Notes: generated from the sequence alone by a model not told the origin. 64,000 bases of DNA from Gammaproteobacteria bacterium (GCA_018222985.1 JAAEZG010000003.1:124001-188000); one strand, 5' to 3'; shown: positions 27,214 through 36,052, counted from the stretch's first letter. Program-made: numbers and translations.

Positions 27214-27683
27214 TCGTTGCTGTCCGCTTCAGCTAATAATCGGTACAACATATCCACTGCGTCGGCTGTTGCTTCACAAATTCTTGCAATAGTTGCTGCC
27301 CCAAGTTTTTGCCCTTCTTCTTCAATCGGCAACGCGTACAAAAACACCACATCGTCACTGTCATCAACGGAAAAGCCACTGAATTTCACTTGGTTATTCA
27401 CATGGTTGGTGAACTCCAATAGCCTTTCGCGGTTAGGCAAGTTCATAAGTGGGCTTACCGGCGACAGTACATGCTCGAATAAAGGTAGGGCAACGAAAAA
27501 ATAGGCAATAGAACCCGCTTCTGCCAAGCATAACTGAATAGGAATGCCTTGGTTACCGTCTTGATCAATGTAACCTTCTGTCGCTACACCAATAACCACG
27601 CGGTCATCACACTCGTCGGGAACTTGGTAGGAAATTCCATTTTCATCCAAAACCTGTATTAACTCATCTACCGTCATCGCCAT
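27210..27683 (-). CDS. YbjN-like conserved hypothetical protein
   Basis: The 157-residue acidic protein (MAMTVDELIQVLDENGISYQV start, AIARICEATADAVDMLYRLL end) resembles YbjN-domain or type-III-chaperone-like proteins in its layout of a short helix, sheet and two C-terminal helices. I place the start at 27683 because AGGGGG is spaced 5 bases from it, while the ATG at 27698 lies before that site. It shares 4 bases with the following methyltransferase, so they are co-translated. Function not recognised. Confidence 0.65.
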   Translation of the reverse strand: MAMTVDELIQVLDENGISYQVPDECDDRVVIGVATEGYIDQDGNQGIPIQLCLAEAGSIAYFFVALPLFEHVLSPVSPLMNLPNRERLLEFTNHVNNQVKFSGFSVDDSDDVVFLYALPIEEEGQKLGAATIARICEATADAVDMLYRLLAEADSNE

Positions 27684-27820
27684 AGCTGCCCCCTTCATGA
27701 TTTACATACGGTAGCGGTGGTGGCCCAACAACTCAACAAAAACTTTACTTAAGCGGCGCAATGCGCGCTACACTCGAATTTCTCTCTCAGCGACTGTAAG
27801 CTTAGAGCAAGGAGACGACT

Positions 27821-28615
27821 ATGAAACAAATTCTATATATTGCCCACGGTGGCGGGCCAATGCCGCTGCTTGGGGATAAAAGCCACGAGAGCATGAACCA
27901 AGCGCTGCGTAAAGCGGCACAAATCATGCCCAAGCCAAAAGCCATTCTGGTCATTAGCGCCCACTGGGAAACCGACGTGCCGCACGTTACCACCGCGGCC
28001 CAGCCGGAGTTACTTTATGACTACTACGGCTTTCCGCCAGAGTCGTACAACATTCAGTACCCAGCCGTGGGTGAACCCGAGCTTGCCGCACAAGTATTGG
28101 GCGCCATTACCGCCGCTGGTATTAAAGCCGTGGGCGACCCCAAACGCGGGTTTGATCACGGCTTATTCGTGCCACTAAAACTCATGTACCCAGACGCTGA
28201 CATTCCGTGTGTGCAACTATCATTAATGAACAACCTTGACGCGGAAGCACACATTAAACTAGGCCAAGCCTTACAGGCACTTGATTACGATAACCTACTG
28301 ATTATTGGCTCGGGTTTTTCGTTTCATAACATGAAAGCTTTTTTTGCGCCTGGCGACAATCAAGCCGACAGCAAAAACACGGCATTTCAAACTTGGCTTG
28401 AACTAATTTGCAGCGACCAAGAGCTGACCGAAGCCGAGCGCCAGCACATGCTCAGCAACTGGGCCGACGCCCCACATGCACGTTTTTGTCACCCGCGCGA
28501 AGAACATTTGCTACCATTGCACGTGTGTTACGGTGCCGCCGGCCGCGCTAGCGACACAGCCACCACCGTGTATGCGCTGAACAAAGAGTCGCGCATGTTT
28601 TATTGGCAACTTTAG
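27821..28615 (+). CDS. LigB-type extradiol dioxygenase (YgiD/DODA family)
   Basis: The 264-residue protein has the class III ring-cleaving dioxygenase pattern of the DODA subfamily: [12 protein letters not shown] (metal His), ISAHWET (second His), [15 protein letters not shown] (catalytic histidine) and the C-terminal [21 protein letters not shown] with the third region. Family members cleave catechol-type substrates such as DOPA using iron or zinc. AAGGAG lies 9 bases before the ATG. A parvulin gene follows 17 bases after the stop. Its physiological substrate is not known. Confidence 0.9.
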   Translation: MKQILYIAHGGGPMPLLGDKSHESMNQALRKAAQIMPKPKAILVISAHWETDVPHVTTAAQPELLYDYYGFPPESYNIQYPAVGEPELAAQVLGAITAAGIKAVGDPKRGFDHGLFVPLKLMYPDADIPCVQLSLMNNLDAEAHIKLGQALQALDYDNLLIIGSGFSFHNMKAFFAPGDNQADSKNTAFQTWLELICSDQELTEAERQHMLSNWADAPHARFCHPREEHLLPLHVCYGAAGRASDTATTVYALNKESRMFYWQL

Positions 28616-28632
28616 CAAACAGGAACAGCAAC

Positions 28633-28911
28633 ATGGCACGCGCACATGCCTTACATATTTTGGTAAAAACCCGCGAAGAAGCAGAAAAATTGAAGCAGCA
28701 ACTGGCCAACGGCAAAAAGTTTGGCGAACTTGCACGTAAGCACTCACTTTGCCCATCAGGCAAGAAAGGCGGAGACTTAGGTGAATTTGGCCGCGGGCAA
28801 ATGGTCGCTGAATTCGACAAAGTGGTGTTTGGCAAGCCCACGCTAGAAGTGCATGGGCCGATTAAAACCAAATTTGGTTGGCACTTAATTAAAACGCTTT
28901 CGCGCAGCTAA
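28633..28911 (+). CDS. ppiC: parvulin-type peptidyl-prolyl isomerase (PpiC)
   Basis: The 92-residue single-domain rotamase has the complete parvulin signature: [46 protein letters not shown] and the closing [14 protein letters not shown]. The active-site Cys (LCPS) and the two histidines (HI and WHLI) are present. It has no signal peptide, so it works in the cytoplasm, as PpiC does. AGGAAC precedes the ATG at 28633. It is co-directional with the dioxygenase gene. Confidence 0.93.
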   Translation: MARAHALHILVKTREEAEKLKQQLANGKKFGELARKHSLCPSGKKGGDLGEFGRGQMVAEFDKVVFGKPTLEVHGPIKTKFGWHLIKTLSRS

Positions 28912-28915
28912 AGAA

Positions 28916-29458
28916 TTACGGATCAGAGGGCTGTTCAGTATTTGGCGGCTCTTCTGGTCGCGGCATGGCCCAGTAATACATGACTAATAATATGCCAAAG
29001 GGCACAAGCATCATCAGTTGCCACCATGGACTCTGTCCAGCATCACGAAGTCGGCGCGTAGAAACTGCTAAAAATGGCAACAGCAGAACTATAGCCACCA
29101 TGCTCATTAAAACCGGATGAATGAACTCCACTAAACCCAGCACCAGCACAAAAAGCACAAAGAACCACCAAAACTCATAACGTGTTGCGCGGCCACTAAA
29201 GTCATCAAAATTCTGCAAACTTCCCCAAACGCTTTGCAGCACAGCATTTTTTGCAGGGGCACTATCGCTGCCGGCCAACTCATCAACCGACACTTCAAGC
29301 ACTGCGGCCAAGGCCTTCACGGTTTCTAGCGAAGCAGTACCACGTGTTTCTATGCGCTGAATAGTGCGCAGATTAACACCGCACATTTCGCTGAGCTGTT
29401 CCTGTGACCAATTACGCTCGGCACGTAATTGCTTTAATCGGTTTGAATTAATGTTCAT
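28916..29458 (-). CDS. XRE helix-turn-helix fused to a DUF805 membrane domain
   Basis: Residues 1-65 form an XRE/Cro HTH (RLKQLRAERNWSQEQLSEMCGVNLRTIQRIE). Residues 72-160 form a DUF805 domain: FDDFSGRATRYEFWWFFVLF, two membrane helices and STRRLRDAGQSPWW, the DUF805 hallmark. The arrangement suggests a membrane-bound DNA-binding protein. DUF805 proteins are usually membrane proteins alone, and the HTH fusion is a recurrent but uncharacterised form. It converges with ppiC, whose stop is 4 bases away. Regulation targets are unknown. Confidence 0.85.
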   Translation of the reverse strand: MNINSNRLKQLRAERNWSQEQLSEMCGVNLRTIQRIETRGTASLETVKALAAVLEVSVDELAGSDSAPAKNAVLQSVWGSLQNFDDFSGRATRYEFWWFFVLFVLVLGLVEFIHPVLMSMVAIVLLLPFLAVSTRRLRDAGQSPWWQLMMLVPFGILLVMYYWAMPRPEEPPNTEQPSDP

Positions 29459-29653
29459 GATGCTAATTCCACGAAATGGTTAGCCACAAGTTACCACATT
29501 CAATGAAATTCACTACGGCATCTTTACGGCACACTAGATGCCGGCTGGATTTGTATAAACCAAAAGCAATTATTTTATGTTTATCATAAATTATTTATTG
29601 CAAAACATTTATTCGGCGGCTATTTTATAAACACATCAATTTGGAGAAAAATC

Positions 29654-30259
29654 ATGGATAACACCAAATACAAACTTGCCGGCATTGCAGCTATAGCCCT
29701 CGCGGTATTGTTTCCCATTTATTGGATAGCCACTTTCGGATTTATTATCGATAACGCTGAAATGGCCTTTCGCGCTGATTTTCTTGAATTGAGTGGTTGG
29801 GATATTTTGTTTGTGGCCATCGGCGCACTTGAGATTTACGTGTATTTCAGTCTCAGTAAGTACTTTCGCGATCAAATTGGCGGCGGGTTGATTGCCACTA
29901 TGCTGTTGGCCATGGCGTTTTTTGTTGCACTATTTCATAGCACGGTTGCCGTTGATATTTTGCTTGGCTTGAGCCTATTTCCCAGCATAGCGGAAACCAT
30001 CATTGACGTAACCTTAGTTGCCGGCATCGTGTTCTTATTACTCTATTGTTTTGCACTTATTGGCATGTGCTCAGCTATGCTTGCGCGTTTTATTGCGCTA
30101 CCAACCACGCTCAAACTATTTGCAGTCGGCATGCTTATTGCCGCCGTATTGCAATTAACACTTGTACTTGCCGTGGTTAACATCGTTTTGTTTCCGGCGC
30201 TGATGTTACTATTGGCTTATCACTTTTTAACCGACGAACACGCTGTCGAAGTGGTTTAA
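29654..30259 (+). CDS. six-helix integral membrane protein of unknown function
   Basis: A 201-residue protein with about six hydrophobic segments (residues about 10-30, 48-66, 78-97, 98-116 weaker, 118-140, 155-195 in two parts). I recognise no family with certainty. It is followed after one base by a small XRE regulator, the same arrangement seen for DUF2975 membrane proteins and their YozG-type regulators, so it may be a member of that kind of membrane-protein and regulator pair. GGAG lies 8 bases before the ATG. Confidence 0.7.
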   Translation: MDNTKYKLAGIAAIALAVLFPIYWIATFGFIIDNAEMAFRADFLELSGWDILFVAIGALEIYVYFSLSKYFRDQIGGGLIATMLLAMAFFVALFHSTVAVDILLGLSLFPSIAETIIDVTLVAGIVFLLLYCFALIGMCSAMLARFIALPTTLKLFAVGMLIAAVLQLTLVLAVVNIVLFPALMLLLAYHFLTDEHAVEVV

Positions 30260-30260
30260 T

Positions 30261-30467
30261 ATGGCCATTCAAATTAACTTAGATATTGAATTAGCCAAAA
30301 ACAAAATGTCGCTTACCGAACTATCTGAGCGCGTTGGTGTGTCCATGACTAATTTGTCGCTGCTGAAAACAGGCAAGGTAAAAGCTATTCGATTCAGCAC
30401 ATTAGAAGCTATTTGTCGTGAGCTTCACTGCCAGCCTGGTGATATTTTGGTGTATCTTGACCAATAA
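30261..30467 (+). CDS. small Cro/CI-family regulator
   Basis: The 68-residue protein is one HTH domain (LAKNKMSLTELSERVGVSMTNLSLLKTGKVKAIRFSTLEAICRELHCQPGDIL), the HTH_26 or YozG type with the closing QPGDIL.Y. It begins one base after the membrane-protein stop, so the two are translationally coupled. In homologous pairs the regulator represses its own operon, which is inferred here. Confidence 0.85.
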   Translation: MAIQINLDIELAKNKMSLTELSERVGVSMTNLSLLKTGKVKAIRFSTLEAICRELHCQPGDILVYLDQ

Positions 30468-30478
30468 AAGGACGAAAC

Positions 30479-30937
30479 ATGAGCAAATTCAATAAAACCA
30501 TTACTGCGGCGGTAGCTGCGGGCATGTTAACCACCGCAGCGGCAACTGAGCGCGAAGCCGTGTTAGGTTTTGGTGGGGTATTTTTTAAAGCGGAAAACCC
30601 CGCAGCGTTAGCCAAATGGTATGAAGACCACCTAGGCGTTAAACAAACACCTAAAACCTACGAAGAACAGCCATGGGTGCAGGCCGGTGGCAGCACAGTG
30701 TTTGGTGTGTTTAATAGTAAAACCAAATACTTTGGCGCTGACGATCAGCAATTTATGCTTAACTTTCGGGTGCGCGACTTAGATACCATGGTGGCGCAAT
30801 TGCGCAAAGCCGGCATTGAAGTGAAAGTTGACCCAGAAACACATCCAAACGGCAGATTTGCTCGCTTAGCAGACCCTGAGGGCAACCCCATTCAGTTATG
30901 GCAGGAAATGACACCCGAAGAAGCCGCAAACCAGTAG
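30479..30937 (+). CDS. VOC (glyoxalase/bleomycin-resistance fold) protein with N-terminal extension
   Basis: The core from about residue 28 is a vicinal-oxygen-chelate domain: LGFGGVFFKAENPAALAKWYEDHLGV and the end RLADPEGNPIQLWQEM with the metal-binding glutamate. In front is an unusual stretch of about 25 residues (KTITAAVAAGMLTTAAA) that looks like a signal peptide, with AGGACG placed correctly before the ATG at 30479. Related proteins normally begin right at the VOC core, so a GTG start near 30559 is possible. If the longer form is real, the protein is exported. Substrate unknown. Confidence 0.8.
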   Translation: MSKFNKTITAAVAAGMLTTAAATEREAVLGFGGVFFKAENPAALAKWYEDHLGVKQTPKTYEEQPWVQAGGSTVFGVFNSKTKYFGADDQQFMLNFRVRDLDTMVAQLRKAGIEVKVDPETHPNGRFARLADPEGNPIQLWQEMTPEEAANQ

Positions 30938-30950
30938 GCTTTCCCCGACC

Positions 30951-31181
30951 TTATTCGTCGCCCCATTCTTCACCCAAAAAGCGGAAGCGTGGCACTTGCA
31001 CACCGTCCACGCTAACCGACTGCAAAAACATGTCGTAGGGGCGCACCCACAGCCCCTGCTCGTCGCCGTATAGCGGGCGATATAATACCATCCACTCTTC
31101 GGTTTCTGAGTGCCGTACGGTGTCGATCACCTCGTACATGGGGCCTTTGTAGTGCTGATATTTACCGGGTTTCATTTTCAT
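30951..31181 (-). CDS. DUF1653 family protein
   Basis: The 76-residue protein has the DUF1653 pattern: PGKYQHYKGPMYEVIDTVRHSETEEWMVLYRPLYGD, then LWVRPYDMFLQSV and FRFLGE. It is a small beta domain of unknown function common in gammaproteobacteria and often near housekeeping genes. Converges with the VOC gene. It is separated from the upstream yaiI-like gene by a region with two copies of TGCGCATAAAA. Confidence 0.88.
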   Translation of the reverse strand: MKMKPGKYQHYKGPMYEVIDTVRHSETEEWMVLYRPLYGDEQGLWVRPYDMFLQSVSVDGVQVPRFRFLGEEWGDE

Positions 31182-31206
31182 AAAAGCTACTTTTCCTACA
31201 CTTTTC

Positions 31207-31252
31207 TGCGCATAAAAAGGCGTAATACCACACTTCTATGCGCATAAAAGTG
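31207..31252. repeat. repeated TGCGCATAAAA motif, second copy in a near-palindrome
   Basis: TGCGCATAAAA occurs at 31207-31217 and 31239-31249, exactly 32 bases apart. The second lies in CACTTCTATGC/GCATAAAAGTG (31231-31252), an 11-bp inverted repeat with one mismatch. Located between the yaiI stop and the DUF1653 start. Operator or weak hairpin; role not known. Confidence 0.4.
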
Positions 31253-31699
31253 CTAACGAACGCGCGCTAGCAACTTGTCCAGCTCGTTGGCAAAAGCCAT
31301 GCGATCACGCTGATGCAGCGGTGGTGGGCCGCCGGTGTGCTCGCCGCTGCTGCGCATGGTGTCCATAAAATCACGCATGTTCAGGCGGCTGCCAATGTTG
31401 GCAGTGGTGTACAGCTCACCCCTCGGGCTAAGCGCCTGCCCGCCTTTTTTTATCACGTCTGCCGCAAGCGGAATATCGGCGGTAATGACAATGTCGCCGG
31501 CCTCGCAGCTTTGCGCTATAAAGTCATCGGCTACGTCAAACCCTGACGCAACTTGCTTGGTTTTTATCCACTTTGACGGCGGCACCCGTAGCATTTGGTT
31601 CGCTACAAGTATCAACTCTAGCTGCTTGCGCTCGGCCGCTCGGTACAAAATGTCTTTAATAACCGTCGGACACGCATCGGCGTCCACCCATATTTTCAT
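31253..31699 (-). CDS. yaiI: YaiI/YqxD family protein (DUF188)
   Basis: The 148-residue protein begins [24 protein letters not shown], the exact DUF188 hallmark with acidic residues of a PIN-like fold, and continues with [19 protein letters not shown] and LSPRGELYT. The acidic clusters are consistent with a metal-dependent nuclease fold, but no activity is established. Full family length. Same strand as DUF1653, 71 bases apart. Confidence 0.93.
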   Translation of the reverse strand: MKIWVDADACPTVIKDILYRAAERKQLELILVANQMLRVPPSKWIKTKQVASGFDVADDFIAQSCEAGDIVITADIPLAADVIKKGGQALSPRGELYTTANIGSRLNMRDFMDTMRSSGEHTGGPPPLHQRDRMAFANELDKLLARVR

Positions 31700-31818
31700 A
31701 CTGCTTCCATTTCATGTTCGAACTAAAGCCTAAATACCAACGACAAACTAGCAAAATATGGCGAATTAGCAATTAACTCGCCATATTTTGCGAAATAAAG
31801 AGCTGCCGCCGCATTAAA

Positions 31819-31932
31819 TCCTAATAAAGTAGGAATAAACTTGATTTATCGACAAACTCTACTATATTCCTATTATTCTAGGATTTATCATTTACCAAGA
31901 CTAAAACCAATTAATATCCTAACAGGGCAGGA
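31819..31932 (+). promoter_or_regulatory. three HipB-type operators spaced 49 bases apart
   Basis: TCCTA-N6-TAGGA occurs at 31819-31834 and 31868-31883, and TCCTA-N6-CAGGA at 31917-31932. The distance is 49 bases in both cases. The third covers the ribosome-binding site of the XRE gene that starts at 31937. E. coli HipB binds several TATCC-N8-GGATA sites before hipBA, so autorepression is expected. Confidence 0.75.
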
Positions 31933-31936
31933 TTAT

Positions 31937-32218
31937 ATGGCGCGCAATATCACCATAACACCGAAACCCGACCTATCCGAAACCAATGACATGACCACCA
32001 TTGGCAACCTTGTGCGCCATAAACGCACGGCGCTTGGCATAACCTTGGAAGATGCGGCCAGCTTATGTCAGCTGTCAAAACAAGCGTATAACAATGTTGA
32101 AAAAGGCTTAGAAAGCGTGCGCGTTGAAACCTTATTAAAGGTGCTTGATGCACTTGGTATTCAACTCACCGTCAGCGACACGTCCGAGGTTGCCGAGGTA
32201 AATAATGACTGGTTCTAA
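31937..32218 (+). CDS. hipB: HipB-like XRE antitoxin/repressor
   Basis: The 93-residue protein has an XRE HTH at about residues 22-75 (IGNLVRHKRTALGITLEDAASLCQLSKQAYNNVEKGLESVRVETLLKVLDALGIQL) typical of HipB. I chose the ATG at 31937 because AGGA stands 4 to 5 bases upstream and the upstream extension contains the operators. It overlaps hipA by 14 bases, so the two are translated together. It should bind the three TCCTA-N6-TAGGA sites upstream and hold HipA inactive. Confidence 0.85.
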   Translation: MARNITITPKPDLSETNDMTTIGNLVRHKRTALGITLEDAASLCQLSKQAYNNVEKGLESVRVETLLKVLDALGIQLTVSDTSEVAEVNNDWF

Positions 32219-33554
32219 TGTGCCAACTATAAACGTATACGCCAAAACGCATCACGTGGCCGAGCTAAAATTTCATGGCCCTCAACAATGCAGTTGGGTA
32301 TACACCCCAACGTGGCAGCAGCAAGGTTTCGCAGTATCGCCGCACCTACCCTTAAACGGCGAGCAAATTGCTACTGCCAACGTCATTAACTTTTTGCGAA
32401 ACTTATTCCCTGAAGGCCCGGCCTTTGAAAGCCTGATAGCCTCTCAACATTTATCTCGACGCAACGTTTACGGCATATTATCCGCCATTGGCCACGACAC
32501 CGTGGGTGTTTTAACATTTGGTGAGCAACCACCTGAGACCGACACGAACCCGCTACGAATTGTCACAGAAAACGAACTCACTGAGCGACTAGCCCATAAC
32601 GCTGACATGACGTTATGGGACGGAAAATACCGATTATCGGTTGCGGGCGTACAGCGTAAACTCAACGTGTACGTGAATGACACTCAAGAACTATTCCTGG
32701 CCAGTGGCCATTTTGCCAGCACACATATTCTGAAGTTTGCGTCGGCCAAGCACCCAACCTTGGTGCTCAATGAGTTTTTCTGCATGCGTTTAGCGCACCA
32801 AGTTGGCCTAACGGTTGCGCCAGTAAAGCTACTTAAACTGGGTTCTTATCATGCGCTTGAGGTGCAACGTTTTGACCGCCGTCACGTTCTGGAGCAACAA
32901 GTAGAGGGGCAAGTAGACAAACGCCATATTATTGATGCCTGCCAAGCGTTGAACCTACCGCCAGAGTTCAAGTATGAACAAAACTTTGGTAGCGGACGTG
33001 ATGTTAAGCACATTCGTGACGGCGTTAGCCTAACCAAATTATTTCAGCTTGCTAAGCAAACCAGTGTGCCCGCGCATACGGTAGAGCAGTTGCTTGACTG
33101 GGTACTATTTAATTTAGTTATTGGTAACAGCGATGCGCATGGCAAAAACGTCAGTTTCTTTGTTAGCCGCAGTGGCGCGCTTACGCTTAGCCCGTTTTAT
33201 GATCTGGTTTCTGTGGTGTATGAGGCTATGTCGCAAAGTAAGCAGCAGCAACAACTTGATACACACCTAGCCATGGCCATTGGAGATAATTTCGATATTG
33301 ACCAGGTTACCGCGTTTGACTTGCTGAGTTTTGCTGATGAAGCAGGCTTTAAATTTGATTTGCTACAGCGTCGACTTGAACAATTAGTCGATGACGTTGA
33401 ACGCCAAGCCATGCAACTAGACCTAACCGACACCAAGATCACCGTGGTGCAATATGAGCAGCTACGCGCCTTAGCGCAGCTTGTTCAGCAGCGTTGCCGT
33501 TACTTCCGCGAACAAGCTAACTTGTTCACGGAAGTACGGCGTAGTGCTTTTTAA
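32205..33554 (+). CDS. hipA: HipA-like serine/threonine kinase toxin
   Basis: The 449-residue protein has the HipA N-terminal domain (to about 110), the glycine-rich loop SVAGVQRKL (145-153), the catalytic GNSDAHGKN (307-315, with D310) and the metal-binding FYDLV (D333). All kinase residues look intact. HipA phosphorylates glutamyl-tRNA synthetase in E. coli and other targets in relatives, stopping growth. The fold is the long single-protein form with its own N-subdomain. It follows hipB with an overlap. The locus is unrelated in operator to the second hip locus at 43-44.7 kb. Confidence 0.9.
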   Translation: MTGSNVPTINVYAKTHHVAELKFHGPQQCSWVYTPTWQQQGFAVSPHLPLNGEQIATANVINFLRNLFPEGPAFESLIASQHLSRRNVYGILSAIGHDTVGVLTFGEQPPETDTNPLRIVTENELTERLAHNADMTLWDGKYRLSVAGVQRKLNVYVNDTQELFLASGHFASTHILKFASAKHPTLVLNEFFCMRLAHQVGLTVAPVKLLKLGSYHALEVQRFDRRHVLEQQVEGQVDKRHIIDACQALNLPPEFKYEQNFGSGRDVKHIRDGVSLTKLFQLAKQTSVPAHTVEQLLDWVLFNLVIGNSDAHGKNVSFFVSRSGALTLSPFYDLVSVVYEAMSQSKQQQQLDTHLAMAIGDNFDIDQVTAFDLLSFADEAGFKFDLLQRRLEQLVDDVERQAMQLDLTDTKITVVQYEQLRALAQLVQQRCRYFREQANLFTEVRRSAF

Positions 33555-33560
33555 TTGGCG

Positions 33561-35420
33561 TTAACCCTGTTTGTCGGCAATATAGTCGTCAACAAACTGC
33601 TCAAGCACGTTCAAAGGCACCGGCCCGTTGGCAAGAATCACGTCGTGAAATTCACGAATATCGAACTTGTCGCCAAGTGCGGTTTGCGCTTTTTCGCGTA
33701 GCTCAAGAATTTTCAGCATACCAATTTTGTAAGCCGTGGCTTGGCCTGGCATGACAATATGGCGCTCAACCATTTTGCGTGCATCGGCTTCGGCGTTTGG
33801 CGTGTTGCTCACGTAAAAATCGATACCCTCTTCGCGGGTCCACTTCTTAGCGTGAATACCGGTATCCACCACCAAACGTACCGCGCGCCATAGCTCCATG
33901 GCTAAACGACCAAAGTCTGAGTACGGGTCTTTATAAAAGCCGTATTCTTTGGGCAGCATTTCGGTGTACAAGCCCCAGCCTTCGCTGTAAGCCGTGTAGC
34001 GACCAAACTTACGGAACGACGGAATACCTTCAAGCTCTTGCTGAATAGCAATTTGCATGTGGTGGCCAGGAATACCTTCGTGGTACGCCAGCGCTTCCAT
34101 TTGGTAAGTTGGCATCGAGGCCATGTCGTACAAGTTAGCGTAGTAAACGCCCGGGCGGGTGCCGTCCATAGAAGGCTGCTGATAAAACGCTTTACCGGCT
34201 GACTTTTCACGGAAGGGTTCTACCGCTTTCACAATCATGTCGGCTTTTGGCTTGGTAATGAACAGCTCGTCTAAAAACTCGCGCATGGTGTCAATCAGCG
34301 CGGTGGCTTCGTCCAAATACTGCTGACGGCCTTCAGCGGTGTCAGGATAAATAAAGTCTTGGTTGTTACGCATGTGCACAAAGAACTCTTGCAGCGTGCC
34401 TTCAAACCCGACTTTTTCCATAATCACGCGCATTTCGTCGTGAATACGTGCCACTTCGCTTAAGCCAATTTCATGAATTTCATCGGCAGTTAAGTCAGTG
34501 GTGGTGGTGCGTTGTAGCGCGTTGTTATAAAACGCTTCGCCTTCAGGGAACTTCCACGCGCCGTCTTTGGTGTCAGCTTGCTGCGCAAGGTCTTCTACCG
34601 CGCTAATCAAACCTTCGTAAGCTGGCTTAACCGACTGTGTTAGCGCTTGCTCAGCGGCGCTAACTAGCTGGTCATACTGCGCTTGCTCAATGTCTAGGTT
34701 GCCAATTTTCTTGGTGAAGTCTTCTAGCAATACACTTGGCTCGCCGTCTTCAAACGGTGCGCCTTTGATAATATTTTGGCTGTCGCTAATAACGTACGGG
34801 TACACAAACTTCGGCGCAATAATGCCTTTTTCAGCGCGAATTTTGAGGTTTTCTTCTAGCTGGGCGAATAGCTCTGGCAGACCGTTTAAGCGCGAAATAT
34901 AGGCTTCTGCGTCTGTGGTGTCGCTAATACGGTGCTGGTTAATCAGCAGCGAAACCACGCTAGAGTGCAAACCAAACATTTGGTTAACCGGGTAGTTGTA
35001 ATGGCGCCATTTATGGTCAGCAATTTGCTGCTCAAGCTCTTGCTTCATAAGCTGCCAGCTTAAGAGCGTTTGTTCGTTAAGCTTGTGCTCTTCAAGCGCC
35101 TCAACTTTCGCAAGGTTCTCTTTCGCAATGGCTAATTCTTCTTCGGCTTTTGCGTCAGAAATGTCGTCCCACTTATCTTGGTCTTGCTTAATACCTAAGT
35201 ACGACTGATACATAGGGCTGCGCATAACCGCTTCCATGAACATGTCTTCAAACAGCTTGTTGGCTTTTTCAGACTCGGCTTGGCGCTCTTCAGCAGTTAC
35301 CTGCTGCGTGGCGGCTTGCTGTTGTGGTTGCTCGCTTGGGGCTGGGGCTTCTGAGCACGCTGCGGTGCCAAGCGCCAGCGCAACGGCTAGGGCTAAATGG
35401 GTTTTGGTGATGTTCGCCAT
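33561..35420 (-). CDS. DUF885 family lipoprotein (predicted metallo-carboxypeptidase)
   Basis: The 619-residue protein opens with a lipoprotein signal peptide and lipobox GTAAC (Cys22). DUF885 is a gluzincin-like domain; the zinc motif is visible as ALAYHEGIPGHHMQ (HExxxH) with a downstream SEGWGLYTE glutamate, about residues 435-475. Such proteins are exported and anchored in a membrane; carboxypeptidase activity is proposed for the family. It converges with hipA (6 bases apart). A stretch rich in glutamine after the lipobox (residues 25-45) is a linker. Confidence 0.9.
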   Translation of the reverse strand: MANITKTHLALAVALALGTAACSEAPAPSEQPQQQAATQQVTAEERQAESEKANKLFEDMFMEAVMRSPMYQSYLGIKQDQDKWDDISDAKAEEELAIAKENLAKVEALEEHKLNEQTLLSWQLMKQELEQQIADHKWRHYNYPVNQMFGLHSSVVSLLINQHRISDTTDAEAYISRLNGLPELFAQLEENLKIRAEKGIIAPKFVYPYVISDSQNIIKGAPFEDGEPSVLLEDFTKKIGNLDIEQAQYDQLVSAAEQALTQSVKPAYEGLISAVEDLAQQADTKDGAWKFPEGEAFYNNALQRTTTTDLTADEIHEIGLSEVARIHDEMRVIMEKVGFEGTLQEFFVHMRNNQDFIYPDTAEGRQQYLDEATALIDTMREFLDELFITKPKADMIVKAVEPFREKSAGKAFYQQPSMDGTRPGVYYANLYDMASMPTYQMEALAYHEGIPGHHMQIAIQQELEGIPSFRKFGRYTAYSEGWGLYTEMLPKEYGFYKDPYSDFGRLAMELWRAVRLVVDTGIHAKKWTREEGIDFYVSNTPNAEADARKMVERHIVMPGQATAYKIGMLKILELREKAQTALGDKFDIREFHDVILANGPVPLNVLEQFVDDYIADKQG

Positions 35421-35632
35421 GGGTGTTCTCCTTATTGTTGTATGGCGTTAGATTAGCACTGTATGCGCTTGGTGGTCTATTTGCTGCTGCGCGGTTGGGG
35501 TGAATGGCGCATTTCTAGGGATGTATGTGCGTGGGGGGTGTGAAAAATTTTTGTGTTCAGTTGCAGCAGAAAAGTTACAAATGAACGACAAACTCTTTAA
35601 GCTAAAGGCAACATGTCACATGAGGACGAGCT

Positions 35633-36052
35633 ATGCCGGTAAAACAAACCACCATAACCATTGCGCCGAAGCCACGCGGATTTCATTTAATAACCGACGA
35701 CATTGAGCGCGCGTTATTTGAGCTAGGCACGGTGGATGCCGGCATTTTGCATGTGTTTATTCAGCACACCTCGGCCTCACTAACCATTAACGAAAACGCC
35801 GACCCCACGGTGCGCCAAGACTTTGAAAGCCACTTCAACCACATGGTGCCCGAAAACGCGCCCTACTATCGGCACACCTTCGAGGGCCCTGACGACATGC
35901 CCGCGCACTTGAAGGCCAGCTTGCTAGGCAGCTCGGTGACCATTCCCGTAACTAACGGCCGCCTGAACATGGGCGTTTGGCAAGGGGTGTACCTGTGCGA
36001 ACACCGCGACCATGGTGGGGCGCGGCGGTTGGTGGTTAGTTTGAGTTTTTAG
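35633..36052 (+). CDS. yjbQ: YjbQ/UPF0047 family protein
   Basis: The 139-residue protein shows the family blocks IQHTSASLTINENADPTVRQDFE, HLKASLLGSSVTIPVTNGRLNMGVWQGVYLCEHRDHGGARR. The invariant residues of the proposed active site (HTSA, NE, H-R) are complete. Members show low thiamine phosphate synthase activity but the real role is open. GAGGACGAG precedes the ATG, which supports the start. The next gene starts 54 bases downstream on the same strand. Confidence 0.93.
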   Translation: MPVKQTTITIAPKPRGFHLITDDIERALFELGTVDAGILHVFIQHTSASLTINENADPTVRQDFESHFNHMVPENAPYYRHTFEGPDDMPAHLKASLLGSSVTIPVTNGRLNMGVWQGVYLCEHRDHGGARRLVVSLSF

